From assembly GCA_020637165.1 (NCBI GenBank), contig JACJWN010000009.1, forward strand, positions 1 to 64,000: a DNA stretch of 64,000 nt, written 5' to 3'. A program made the translations under genes and the position numbers. Under the pieces are notes generated by a model. It saw only the letters and a list, made by a program, of their open reading frames with translations. It had not been told where the DNA came from and searched no databases. This document shows positions 31,247-41,115 of the stretch, in pieces. The stretch comes from Mycolicibacterium sp. (GTDB lineage: Bacteria; Actinomycetota; Actinomycetes; Mycobacteriales; Mycobacteriaceae). Within the stretch, counting starts at the first letter, position 1, and every line of letters starts with the position of its first letter.

Positions 31247-32455
31247 CTACAACGGGTCCCGCGCCGCCGGGCACGACATACATCGCGGTCCGCCGCGGCC
31301 GGTACCCAGTTCGGCCGCCGAGATGGGCAGGACCTCGATTCCAGCGTCGGCCAGGCGGGCGTTGGTCTTGGTGTTGCGCTCGTAGGCGACCACCACACCG
31401 GGCGCCAGGGCAAGGGTGTTGTTGCCGTCGTCCCACTGCTCCCGCTCGGCGGTCACCGGGTCCAGTCCGGTGTCGATAACCCGAAGCCGGTCGATACCCA
31501 TCGCCTCGGCCGCGGCGGTCACGAACGGCTGCTCGTCACCGATCCGCACCCCACCGGGAGTGCGCCGGATGGGAAACGCCGAGAGCGAGTCCTGCACCGC
31601 CGGGTACATCACCATCGCATCGACGTCGACCATCGTGCACACCGTGTCCAGATGCATCGTCGCGCGCTGCTGGGCGATCGGCACGGCCAGCACCGTGTGC
31701 GCCAGTCCGTCGTCGAAGAGGCTACGCGCCAGCGCCTCCGCTCCGGCCGCCGTGGTTCGCTCCCCCACCCCGACCGCCACCACGCCCGATGTGAGCAGCA
31801 GCACGTCGCCACCCTCGACCGGGGCCGTGTGCGATTCGTAGGCCCGGCGCACCCCGAGGAAGCGGGGGTGATGGGCGTAGACCAGATCGGTCAGCGATGT
31901 CTCACGCATCCTGGCCGGCAGCGCCAGCGAGGTGATGGCGAAACGGGGCCCGATCCAGAACGACGAATCACGGGTGAACATCAGGTTGGGCAGCGGGTCG
32001 ATGACGAAGTCGCCGCCGTGGTGCATACGACGTACCAGTGACGCGTCTCCCTGGGCGCCGAACGGGAGTTCGGTGAAGGTCATCCCGGCCATCAGCACCT
32101 GGGCCAGTTCAGCGGGCTGAAGGCCGCGAAGGTAGGACGAGAGTTCTTGCGCCAGCGGATAACCCAATCGCCGGCTGTCCACCGCGGCGGCGATGCCCTG
32201 CATCCGCGCGGCCCCGCTGGCCAGCGCCTCGGCGAGAAGCTCCGCGAGCAGCAGCACTTCCACTCCGCGGGAGCGCAACAGCGCAGCGAAGGCATCGTGC
32301 TCCTCCTGAGCTCGGGCCACCCAGGGCAGGCCGTCGAACAGCAAAGCGTCATTGTTGCGCGGGGTCAGTCGCTGGAGCTCCGCTCCGGGCCGGTGCAGGA
32401 TCACAGCTCGCAGCCTGCCGACCTCGGAGTCGACGCCCAACTCGGTCGTGGTCAT
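31247..32455 (-). CDS. arcA: Arginine deiminase
   Basis: Hydrolyses L-arginine to citrulline and ammonia. All catalytic elements are visible: [10 protein letters not shown] (Asp), [19 protein letters not shown] (His and Asp), and the nucleophilic cysteine in [13 protein letters not shown] at the C-terminus. ATG 32455 gives 402 residues, as in M. tuberculosis Rv1001. No ornithine carbamoyltransferase or carbamate kinase is adjacent, so this is a stand-alone deiminase, plausibly for nitrogen or acid handling. It is divergent from the AlkB-like gene. Confidence 0.97.
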   Translation of the reverse strand: MTTTELGVDSEVGRLRAVILHRPGAELQRLTPRNNDALLFDGLPWVARAQEEHDAFAALLRSRGVEVLLLAELLAEALASGAARMQGIAAAVDSRRLGYPLAQELSSYLRGLQPAELAQVLMAGMTFTELPFGAQGDASLVRRMHHGGDFVIDPLPNLMFTRDSSFWIGPRFAITSLALPARMRETSLTDLVYAHHPRFLGVRRAYESHTAPVEGGDVLLLTSGVVAVGVGERTTAAGAEALARSLFDDGLAHTVLAVPIAQQRATMHLDTVCTMVDVDAMVMYPAVQDSLSAFPIRRTPGGVRIGDEQPFVTAAAEAMGIDRLRVIDTGLDPVTAEREQWDDGNNTLALAPGVVVAYERNTKTNARLADAGIEVLPISAAELGTGRGGPRCMSCPAARDPL

Positions 32456-32495
32456 CAGTGAACCGTAGCGCCCGGCGCGACGACAGCCGATCAAT

Positions 32496-32511
32496 TCGAA
32501 CGCGTGTGCGA
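32496..32511 (+). promoter_or_regulatory. LexA (SOS) box upstream of the AlkB-like gene
   Basis: TCGAAC-GCGT-GTGCGA matches the mycobacterial SOS box TCGAAC-N4-GTTCGA at 11 of 12 defined positions. A TACACT -10 hexamer (32512-32517) follows immediately and lies 6 nt before GTG 32524, so the transcript would be leaderless. LexA bound here would block the promoter. The divergent arcA start is 41 bp away on the other side. Confidence 0.75.
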
Positions 32512-32523
32512 TACACTGGTGGG

Positions 32524-33120
32524 GTGTCCGTGACGGTTCAGGGCTCGTTGTTCGACCACAGCGAGCGTCGCGACCTGGGTTCGGGAGCCTGGATCGAGTC
32601 TCGCTCGGGGTGGGTCGAGGATCCGGACAGTCTCTTCGTCGAGTTGCAGCATATGGTCGCCTGGCGCACCGAACGCCGGCGGATGTACGACCGCACCCTC
32701 GACGTGCCGCGCCTGGTCGGCTTCTACGACCTGAGCACCGAAGCGCCACCGCATCCGGCCGTTTCACGGTTGCGTCGGCGGCTCAACGACGTCTACGCCG
32801 GCGAACTCGGGGAGCCGTTCACAACGGCGGGTTTCTGTCTCTACCGCGATGGGGCCGACAGCGTCGCCTGGCACGGCGACACCATCGGACGGGGCCGCGC
32901 CGAGGACACCATGGTCGCCATCGTCAGCCTGGGCGCCACCCGGCTGTTCACGATGCGGCCCCGCGGCGGCGGCACCTCGCTGCGGTTGCCGCAGTCGCAC
33001 GGGGATCTGCTGGTGATGGGCGGTTCCTGTCAACGCACCTGGGAGCACGCGGTTCCCAAGACGGCCGCACCCACCGGCCCGCGGATCAGCATCCAGTTCC
33101 GGCCACGCGGCGTCCGCTGA
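32524..33120 (+). CDS. AlkB-like 2-oxoglutarate/Fe(II) oxygenase
   Basis: Predicted to demethylate alkylated nucleic-acid bases oxidatively. The metal triad is visible as HGD in [12 protein letters not shown] and the distal His in TWEHAVPK; the 2OG-binding arginine pattern is [10 protein letters not shown] at the C-terminus, and a substrate loop appears as [10 protein letters not shown]. Start is GTG 32524 (198 residues) or GTG 32530, just after a TACACT -10, suggesting a leaderless mRNA. The stop is directly abutted by the stop of the convergent DUF5642 lipoprotein gene. Position equals Rv1000c, which I recall as DNA-damage inducible; the LexA box supports that. Confidence 0.88.
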   Translation: MSVTVQGSLFDHSERRDLGSGAWIESRSGWVEDPDSLFVELQHMVAWRTERRRMYDRTLDVPRLVGFYDLSTEAPPHPAVSRLRRRLNDVYAGELGEPFTTAGFCLYRDGADSVAWHGDTIGRGRAEDTMVAIVSLGATRLFTMRPRGGGTSLRLPQSHGDLLVMGGSCQRTWEHAVPKTAAPTGPRISIQFRPRGVR

Positions 33121-33768
33121 TTAGCGAATCGCATTGACTCCGGCGATCAGCAGATCGCGGGCACGCTGAGTGTCGACCGGAACCGGCGGTTTGTCCGGCT
33201 CCACAAGCGGATTGGCGGCGACGATCACCTGGTAGTCGCCGAAATGGGCGGAATAGTTGAACACCTCGCCGGTTCTGGGCTTGCCCTCGACCGCGGTCTG
33301 CACCACGCGGTGCACACCGATGGTGGTGGCGCCGTCGATCCTGGGCGCCTCAACGGCCTCGACGGTGCCGCGCAGCGGTCCGCCCCGGAACGAGACCTTG
33401 CGGCAATCCGGGCCCGGTTCGGCCACCGGCACCGGCTCGTTGGTCTGGACGGCGATAACGATGAACCGATTGCCCTCGCCCTCGGCGGCCACCGCGGCCA
33501 TGTTGCCCTCCGTTCCGGTGGGCACCAACTGACCGGTGGCGAACGCGGCGCAGTCGGCCGGCTCGAAGGTCATACCGTCCGGCAGCTTCTGGCCGGCCAG
33601 CAACTTGGGGTCGATTCCGGTCGGGGCCACCTCGGTGATCAGGAACTGGGGGCCGAAACTCGCCTTTACCGCGGCGATCTTCGCGATGTCAGCGGTCGGG
33701 GCGGCGGAGCTGCACCCGGCCAGCACTCCGGTGCACAGCAACACCATCAGGACGTTGCGGATGGGCAT
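33121..33768 (-). CDS. DUF5642-type lipoprotein (Rv0999-like)
   Basis: 215 residues from ATG 33768 (TTG 33777 also possible, nearer to GGGAG). Short signal peptide MPIRNVLMVLLCTGVLAGC with lipobox LAGC. The mature domain has two cysteine positions (PADCAAF, GPDCRKVSF) and conserved IDGATTIGVHR and FGDYQVIVAANP segments. Function unknown; membrane-anchored outside the cell. It is a paralogue of the next gene upstream (33814-34524), with the same cysteine layout. Its stop codon touches that of the AlkB-like gene. Confidence 0.82.
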   Translation of the reverse strand: MPIRNVLMVLLCTGVLAGCSSAAPTADIAKIAAVKASFGPQFLITEVAPTGIDPKLLAGQKLPDGMTFEPADCAAFATGQLVPTGTEGNMAAVAAEGEGNRFIVIAVQTNEPVPVAEPGPDCRKVSFRGGPLRGTVEAVEAPRIDGATTIGVHRVVQTAVEGKPRTGEVFNYSAHFGDYQVIVAANPLVEPDKPPVPVDTQRARDLLIAGVNAIR

Positions 33769-33813
33769 CGCGGACAATCTACTCCCCCCGGAGGATGCCT
33801 GCCCGCGCGGCGT

Positions 33814-34524
33814 TCAGCCGCGATACGCGGCGACCGTGGTGGCCAGCAGACCGGCGGCGAACTCCGGATCCAGCGCGGGTTGTGTCGATCCGGGGTCGGT
33901 GATCAGCGTGACGAAAGCGACGCTGGACCCGAAGAAGGCGGACTGCATCGAGATGTGCGTGCTGGTCTGACTTCCCGACTCGACGACGGTTCGCGCGACG
34001 GCGTTCCAGGCGGTGGTCTCGGCACCCTCGATGTGCGGGCCGCCGGTGCCGGTCACTTCGGCAATGGTGTGGCCGAAGGCCATCGTCCACTCCGAGCATT
34101 CGGTCAGCACACCCATCGGGGGCGCACCGGCGGCGCTGGCGGCCACGACGACGAAGAGTGTTCCTCCCTCCCCCGAGGCGGATAGGCCGCGCGCGGAGGG
34201 GTCACCGTCAGCGGGTTCGGCCAGCGCCCCGCACTGAGGCGGGGTGGCGCTCCACCCGGGCCCGAATCCCCACAGCCCCGGGGCGCTCAGGGCACCGGTT
34301 AACTCCTTGACTTCGTAGCCCGCCGGCAGTTCGGCACGGACCCGGGTGAGGTCGGCCTTGGCCGCACTCGAGGGAGCCGCTGTCGGAGCGCTCGGCCGCT
34401 CCGACGGCGATCCACAGGCGGCCAGCACGGTGGTCAGCACGGCCGCCGGCATCGCCAGCCGCCGCCCGCTCAGCGGTTGAGTCGCCAGATATCGGCCGAC
34501 ATCACCGTGGCGAACCCGCACCAC
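33814..34524 (-). CDS. DUF5642-type lipoprotein, paralogue
   Basis: 236 residues if started at 34524, inside the end of tspO. The lipobox is VLAACGS and the n-region would be LSGRRLA; ATG 34452 gives a signal peptide lacking basic residues and is less likely. Cysteines in PPQCGAL and LTECSEW and the segments HIEGAETTAWNAVAR and FGSSVAFVTLITDP align with the neighbouring lipoprotein, showing tandem duplication and strong divergence. Overlap with tspO suggests co-transcription. Function unknown. Confidence 0.75.
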   Translation of the reverse strand: MVRVRHGDVGRYLATQPLSGRRLAMPAAVLTTVLAACGSPSERPSAPTAAPSSAAKADLTRVRAELPAGYEVKELTGALSAPGLWGFGPGWSATPPQCGALAEPADGDPSARGLSASGEGGTLFVVVAASAAGAPPMGVLTECSEWTMAFGHTIAEVTGTGGPHIEGAETTAWNAVARTVVESGSQTSTHISMQSAFFGSSVAFVTLITDPGSTQPALDPEFAAGLLATTVAAYRG

Positions 34525-34946
34525 AACGGGTACGGCGCTAGCGCGGCCCCGAACTTCGGATCGGCGTCGGCCGCGCGCCGGGTCAGGTCAGCGCTGCTGG
34601 CCGCCAGCGCCGCGGCCGCCACGACTGACGGGCCGAGTTTGTTCATCTTGAAAAACACCCAACTCCAGCCTGCGTTGAGGGCCAGGTTGGCGCCCAAGGC
34701 GGCGATGTAGGCGCGGGCCTTGCCATCCTGCCCCTCGGCGCGGAAACGTTCGATGGTCGCGGCGGAAGTGGCCGCGATGTCGACGTACAACGTCGTCCAG
34801 GCGATCGGGAACACCGCGTTGGGCGGGACGTATCCCGGTTTGCGGATCTTGGTGTACCACCCACGCACACCCTGCTGACTCGCCACGCTTCCGGCAACAG
34901 CGGCCATCGCGGTGGCCAGGCCGGTACCCACCAGTGCCTTGCGCAT
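34470..34946 (-). CDS. tspO: TspO/MBR-family membrane protein
   Basis: Five-helix membrane protein that binds porphyrins and hydrophobic ligands. Conserved features: WYTKIRKPGYVPPNAVFPIAW in the first loop, NLALNAGWSWVFFKMNKLG in the middle and YPLWCGFATVMSADIWRLN at the end, with aromatic residues at the ligand pocket. 158 residues from ATG 34946. It is divergent from the LpqN-like lipoprotein gene. Its role in mycobacteria is not settled; stress-related tetrapyrrole handling is the usual suggestion. Confidence 0.92.
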   Translation of the reverse strand: MRKALVGTGLATAMAAVAGSVASQQGVRGWYTKIRKPGYVPPNAVFPIAWTTLYVDIAATSAATIERFRAEGQDGKARAYIAALGANLALNAGWSWVFFKMNKLGPSVVAAAALAASSADLTRRAADADPKFGAALAPYPLWCGFATVMSADIWRLNR

Positions 34947-35054
34947 GGCCCCAACCTACCGCCTCTTCGCCCCCCGGCGGGGGAACTGCCGATTCGCTAA
35001 GCTGCACCGGTCAGTGCGGATATGCAGCGACGGTGACAAGGGAGAACAGACTCG

Positions 35055-35756
35055 ATGAAGAAGATGTCGCTGGCGGTCGGCGTGTCGGTCCTGACACTGG
35101 GCGTCGCACTGGCCGGCTGCAGCGCCACCAAGACCGAAGCCACCAAGGACGAGACCGCCACGGAGACATCGGCGGAAGCCGGTGCGGCCGCATCGAGTTC
35201 CGGGCTCGCCGTGCCCGATCTGCCCACCGGGCCGAACAAGACCATCGCGGACTACGTGGCCGAAAACAAGATCGTCGAGTCGGCGGTCACCAAGGGCGAA
35301 CCCGGTTCGCCTACATTCAATTTCGCGATGCCTCCGGACTGGAAGGCAGCCGGCCCGCGCAAGCCCGAGTGGGCCTACGGCGCCATCATCTATGACAAGG
35401 CCGAGGATCCCGCCGACCCGCCGTTCATCACCGCGATCGTCTCCAAACTCACCGGCGATGTGGAGGCGGCCAAGGTGCTCGAATACGCACCCGGAATGCT
35501 GCAGAACCTGCCCGGCTACGAGCAGGACGGAGAGGTGGAGAAGATCAAGCTGGGCGATTTCGACGCCATCCAGTTCCAGGGTTCCTACCTGCAGGAGAAC
35601 GTGCGGCGCTACATCGCCCAGGAGACCGTGGTGATCCCCGGGAAGGACGGAGCCTTGTTCGTGCTCCAACTCAATGCCGACGCCCCGGAGGGCCAGCAGC
35701 AGGTCGTGCTCGACGCGGCCAAGGTTCTCAACGCCGACTCAACCATCACCTTCTGA
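35055..35756 (+). CDS. LpqN/LpqT-family lipoprotein, second copy
   Basis: 233 residues; signal peptide with lipobox LAGC at residues 19-22, then a Thr/Glu-rich tether (KTEATKDETATETSAEAG) and the LpqN domain with FNFAMPPDWKAAGPRKPEW, TAIVSKLTGDVEAAKVLE and FQGSYLQENVRRYIAQETVV. It shares domain organisation with LpqT at 15727. An LpqN-type protein is known to bind trafficked lipids or Mmp partners; here function is unassigned. Promoter elements must lie in the 108 bp shared with tspO. Confidence 0.88.
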   Translation: MKKMSLAVGVSVLTLGVALAGCSATKTEATKDETATETSAEAGAAASSSGLAVPDLPTGPNKTIADYVAENKIVESAVTKGEPGSPTFNFAMPPDWKAAGPRKPEWAYGAIIYDKAEDPADPPFITAIVSKLTGDVEAAKVLEYAPGMLQNLPGYEQDGEVEKIKLGDFDAIQFQGSYLQENVRRYIAQETVVIPGKDGALFVLQLNADAPEGQQQVVLDAAKVLNADSTITF

Positions 35757-35795
35757 TGGCGATACCTGTCTGACGGGGATCACAGCCTGAGGGGC

Positions 35796-37869
<2,074 letters not shown>

Positions 37870-37873
<4 letters not shown>

Positions 37874-38385
37874 GACAGCCTCGTCAGCGCGGCATTCTCG
37901 GCGCTGATCCGCGCCCTCAGCAGGAGGCCGTTGAGAACGGTGAAAGCCACCGCGGTGATCCAAGCGGTGTGCACCAGCGGCAGTGCGATACCCTCCGCCA
38001 CCACCGCCACATAGTTGGGGTGGTTGAACAGCCGGTAGGGACCCGCCTTGATCCGCGGCGCACCGGGAATCACGATCACCCTGGTATTCCACCGGCGCCC
38101 CAGCGTTGCGACACACCACCAGCGAAGGGCCTGCGCCGCGACGAGGATCGCCAGCATCGGGAATCCCAGCCACGGCAGGAATGGCCGGTTCAGCGCGGCC
38201 ACCTCCACCACACAACCGATCAGCAGAGCGGTGTGCAGCAGCACCATGACCGGGTAGTGACCGAAGCCGACCTCGACGCCCCCCTGTGCGCGACTCCACG
38301 CGAGGTGGCGCCGGGCCACCACAAGTTCGATCAACCGCTCGCCGGCGACGGCTGCGACCAGCAGCGTGTACCAGCTCAATGCCAT
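37870..38385 (-). CDS. ICMT-family integral membrane methyltransferase
   Basis: 171 residues with four to five hydrophobic segments. The C-terminal SAM-binding region of the isoprenylcysteine carboxyl methyltransferase family is visible: GRRWNTRVIVIPGAPRIKAG, then PYRLFNHPNYVAVVAEGIALP. The start overlaps the end of the type III PKS gene by 10 bases and the stop overlaps the flavoprotein start by 4, so all three are translated together. By analogy with SrsB it would O-methylate the alkylresorcinol or pyrone product at the membrane. Confidence 0.9.
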
Positions 38386-39470
38386 TGCAACAGAACCAGT
38401 TCCGAACAGAAGCCCGGACCCATCGCCATCATCAGGCCGGGGCCGGCGGCCGGCCCCTTCGCGATCGTGTCGCGCAAGACGTGCAGCACCGAGGAGGACG
38501 ACAGGTTGCCGACATCGGCCAGCGAGCGCCAGGTCAGCTCGAGTGCGCCGTCGGGCAGATCGAGGCTCTCGACGATGGCCTCGATGACCTTCGGCCCGCC
38601 CGGATGGCTCACCCAGGTGTGGATGTCGTCGATGGCCAGGTCGTGCGCGGCGAGGAATCCGGTGACGTCTCCGTGCAGATAACGGCCGACGACCTCGGGG
38701 ACGTCGGGCGAGAGCACCAATTCGAAACCACTGGAACCGATATCCCAGCCCATGGTGCGAAGAGTGTCCGGATACAGGTGACTTCGGGAGTCCAGGACGG
38801 CCGGCCCCCGCGCGCCCGTCTCGCGGGCACGGCGCTCACCCACCGCGACCACCGCGGCGGCACCGTCGCCAAACAGCGCGGTGCCGACCAGGCTGGCGAC
38901 CGTGGGCTGCACCGCGGTGAAGGTCATCGAGCACAACTCCACCGACAACAGCACGGCGACTCCGTCGGGGTCGCCGCGAAGGTAGTCGTGCACCCGCGCG
39001 ACTCCGGCCGCACCGGCGACGCAACCCAGTCCGAACATCGGCACCCGCCGCACATCCGGCCGCATGCCCAGCCTGTTCGCCACCCGGGCTTCCACCGAGG
39101 GCACCATCACACCGGTAACGGTCGTCGAGATGATCATGTCCACATCGGCGGCGGACAGACCGGCCTCGTCGAGTGCAGCCGAGACGGCCGCACAACCGAG
39201 TTCGACGGCGTTGTCGATGAACGTGTCGTTGGCGGTGCCGAAGTCGCGCAATCCGGCGTAGGCATCCAGCGGGAGCACGAGATGCCGGTGGCCAACCTTG
39301 GAAGCCCGGTAGAAACCGCGAACGATCTTCTCGTGCTCGGCGAAGCCCGGCAACGCCAAGAAGGCGTCAGCGATCTCGTCCTGGCTGTAGCGGTTGGCGG
39401 GCAGTGCCCCCTGCACGCCGGCGATCACGCTCACCGGACGGGCATCGTCGATTCCGGTTGTTCTCGACAC
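38376..39470 (-). CDS. Type III polyketide synthase
   Basis: Homodimeric chalcone-synthase-like enzyme that extends acyl-CoA starters with malonyl-CoA and cyclises them. The catalytic triad is complete: Cys in MFGLGCVAGAAG (about 152), His in TWVSHPGGPKVIEA (about 298), Asn in DVGNLSSSSVL (about 331). GFYRASKVGHRHLVLPL and LMMAMGPGFCSE are typical of the bacterial, long-chain-starter group that includes M. tuberculosis Pks18/Pks10/Pks11 and Streptomyces SrsA. 364 residues from 39470. Product prediction (alkylpyrone or alkylresorcinol) depends on starter and cyclisation and cannot be fixed by reading. As I recall, M. tuberculosis has no such gene at this place. Confidence 0.95.
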   Translation of the reverse strand: MSRTTGIDDARPVSVIAGVQGALPANRYSQDEIADAFLALPGFAEHEKIVRGFYRASKVGHRHLVLPLDAYAGLRDFGTANDTFIDNAVELGCAAVSAALDEAGLSAADVDMIISTTVTGVMVPSVEARVANRLGMRPDVRRVPMFGLGCVAGAAGVARVHDYLRGDPDGVAVLLSVELCSMTFTAVQPTVASLVGTALFGDGAAAVVAVGERRARETGARGPAVLDSRSHLYPDTLRTMGWDIGSSGFELVLSPDVPEVVGRYLHGDVTGFLAAHDLAIDDIHTWVSHPGGPKVIEAIVESLDLPDGALELTWRSLADVGNLSSSSVLHVLRDTIAKGPAAGPGLMMAMGPGFCSELVLLQWH

Positions 39471-39501
39471 CCCTCAAGTATGCATTTTTATGACGCGCTC
39501 A

Positions 39502-40314
39502 TCATTCGATCGTCTTACCGGCCGGTGACATCCCCTTCCTGGGCGCGGCCGAGATACGGGGCCGCGGCCAGGGAAGCCAGTAGGGCACCGCGGCCGCGTA
39601 GCGGTCGAATTCCCGGCCGTAGATGCGGCGGAACCGGGCCTCCTTGAACCTAGGCGCGACAAGGCAGTACCCGGTCAGGGCCACCGCGACGACCAGCTGG
39701 TCGGGGGTCCAGGTCGGCACGGTCCAGAGGGTCATCGTGAAGGCGAGGTAGATCGGCTGACGGATAAGCCGGAACAAGCCGCTCTCGGGCATGGGTGGAT
39801 AGACGGGCTTGCGGCCGCGGAACAACGCGAACCATCCGAGCGCGCCGGTCTGCAGGGAGAGTCCGGCGTCGATCATCGACTTGCCGAGTAACAGCCAGGA
39901 TGCCGCGTAGAGCGCGGTCATCACCACCAACACCGAACCATGGGCCTGCCACAGGATCACCCCGGTCGGCGACCAGAAGGCGAACAGCGCGAATACCCCG
40001 AAGGCCGCAATGGTCGCGTAGGTCGTCGCCGACAGTGTCGAACCGGCGCCCAACGGCGCCAGCCGGGCCAGCAGCCTTCTGCCCCTGCCGGTGAGCAGCA
40101 GTGAATGGACGACGGGGAATTGAATCAGCAGGGCGGCGTTGGCAACCCAGTTCCACGGCTCGGGCACCCGTCCCAGCGATCGGCTCATTCCGAAGTACAT
40201 CGCGGCCATCATGGTGAGCACGGCGATGCCGAATGACACATGGCAGACCACTCCGGAACACAGAGCCACGAGCTTGCGTCGCATCGTATGGCTCGGCGGC
40301 GTCTGGTTCGGCAC
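39502..40314 (-). CDS. NnrU/MddA-like membrane methyltransferase
   Basis: 270 residues with five to six hydrophobic helices (VVCHVSFGIAVLTMMAAMYF, NAALLIQFPVVHSLLL, TYATIAAFGVFALFAFW, LVVMTALYAASWLLLG). The C-terminal half has the ICMT-like motif ESGLFRLIRQPIYLAFTM and RFKEARFRRIYGREFDRYA, as in methanethiol S-methyltransferase MddA and NnrU relatives. It lies 31 bp upstream of the type III PKS gene, same strand, so it may head the operon and supply a second methylation. A stand-alone thiol or nitrite-related role is the alternative. Confidence 0.82.
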   Translation of the reverse strand: MPNQTPPSHTMRRKLVALCSGVVCHVSFGIAVLTMMAAMYFGMSRSLGRVPEPWNWVANAALLIQFPVVHSLLLTGRGRRLLARLAPLGAGSTLSATTYATIAAFGVFALFAFWSPTGVILWQAHGSVLVVMTALYAASWLLLGKSMIDAGLSLQTGALGWFALFRGRKPVYPPMPESGLFRLIRQPIYLAFTMTLWTVPTWTPDQLVVAVALTGYCLVAPRFKEARFRRIYGREFDRYAAAVPYWLPWPRPRISAAPRKGMSPAGKTIE

Positions 40315-40362
40315 GGACAGGCGGACCTCCTCGCGTCCAAAGTACTCCCGTAGCGTGGGTCC

Positions 40363-41112
40363 ATGGGCCTACGCAAGCGGCTGCCGATGCTGCGCTGGTC
40401 GGTGCTGCGCACCGGCCTGGGCATCCGCAAGTTCAACACCACCGGCCAGTTGGGCGACGGGCGGGAGGAAGCGGCCGCCGTCTACGTGCTAGCACACGCC
40501 CGGCCCGGCGACATCGACGACGCACTGGCCAAACTCGACGAGTACGCCTATGAGAAGTCCTTCCTGGTCAATATCGGCGATGAGAAGGGCCGGCTACTCG
40601 ACGCAGCCGTCCAACGAGCCGAGCCACGGCTGGCATTGGAATTGGGAACCTACTGCGGCTACAGCGCGTTGCGCATCGCGCGGGCGGCGCCGTCGGCACG
40701 GGTGTTCTCGGTGGAACTGTCCGCCGCCAACGCCGAGGTGGCCCGCCGCATCTGGGCGCACGCCGGTGTCGGGGACCGCATCACCTGCGTCATCGGGACG
40801 ATCGGCGACGGCGGCCGCACTCTGGATGTGTTGCGGGAGAAAGGATTCACCGCCGGCGCTGTGGATTTTCTCTTGATCGACCACGACAAGAACGCCTACC
40901 TGGCTGATCTGTGTGCCATCGTCGATCGCGGCTGGCTGCATCCGGGCTCAATCGTGATGGCCGACAACGTCGGTTTTCCCGGCTCCCCGAAATACCGCGA
41001 ATTCATGAGCGAGCAACAGGGCCGGCACTGGCGGACCGTCGAGCACCGCACGCACGTCGAGTATCAGTCGCTGCTGGGTGACCTGGTTCTCGAATCCGAC
41101 TACCTGGGCTAG
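40363..41112 (+). CDS. Catechol O-methyltransferase-like SAM methyltransferase
   Basis: Class I methyltransferase of 249 residues. SAM motif ALELGTYCGYSALRIARAAP and acidic VFSVELSAANAE match COMT, and the Mg2+ ligands are present as the Asp of FLLIDHDKNAYL and the Asp-Asn pair in VMADNVGFPGSP. These are the residues that position a catechol in mammalian COMT, so a catechol-like phenol is a plausible substrate. It is divergent from the membrane methyltransferase/PKS operon (48 bp apart) and its stop lies 3 bp from that of the convergent MmpL gene. It could act on a hydroxylated product of that operon (inference). Confidence 0.9.
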   Translation: MGLRKRLPMLRWSVLRTGLGIRKFNTTGQLGDGREEAAAVYVLAHARPGDIDDALAKLDEYAYEKSFLVNIGDEKGRLLDAAVQRAEPRLALELGTYCGYSALRIARAAPSARVFSVELSAANAEVARRIWAHAGVGDRITCVIGTIGDGGRTLDVLREKGFTAGAVDFLLIDHDKNAYLADLCAIVDRGWLHPGSIVMADNVGFPGSPKYREFMSEQQGRHWRTVEHRTHVEYQSLLGDLVLESDYLG

Positions 41113-41115
41113 GGA

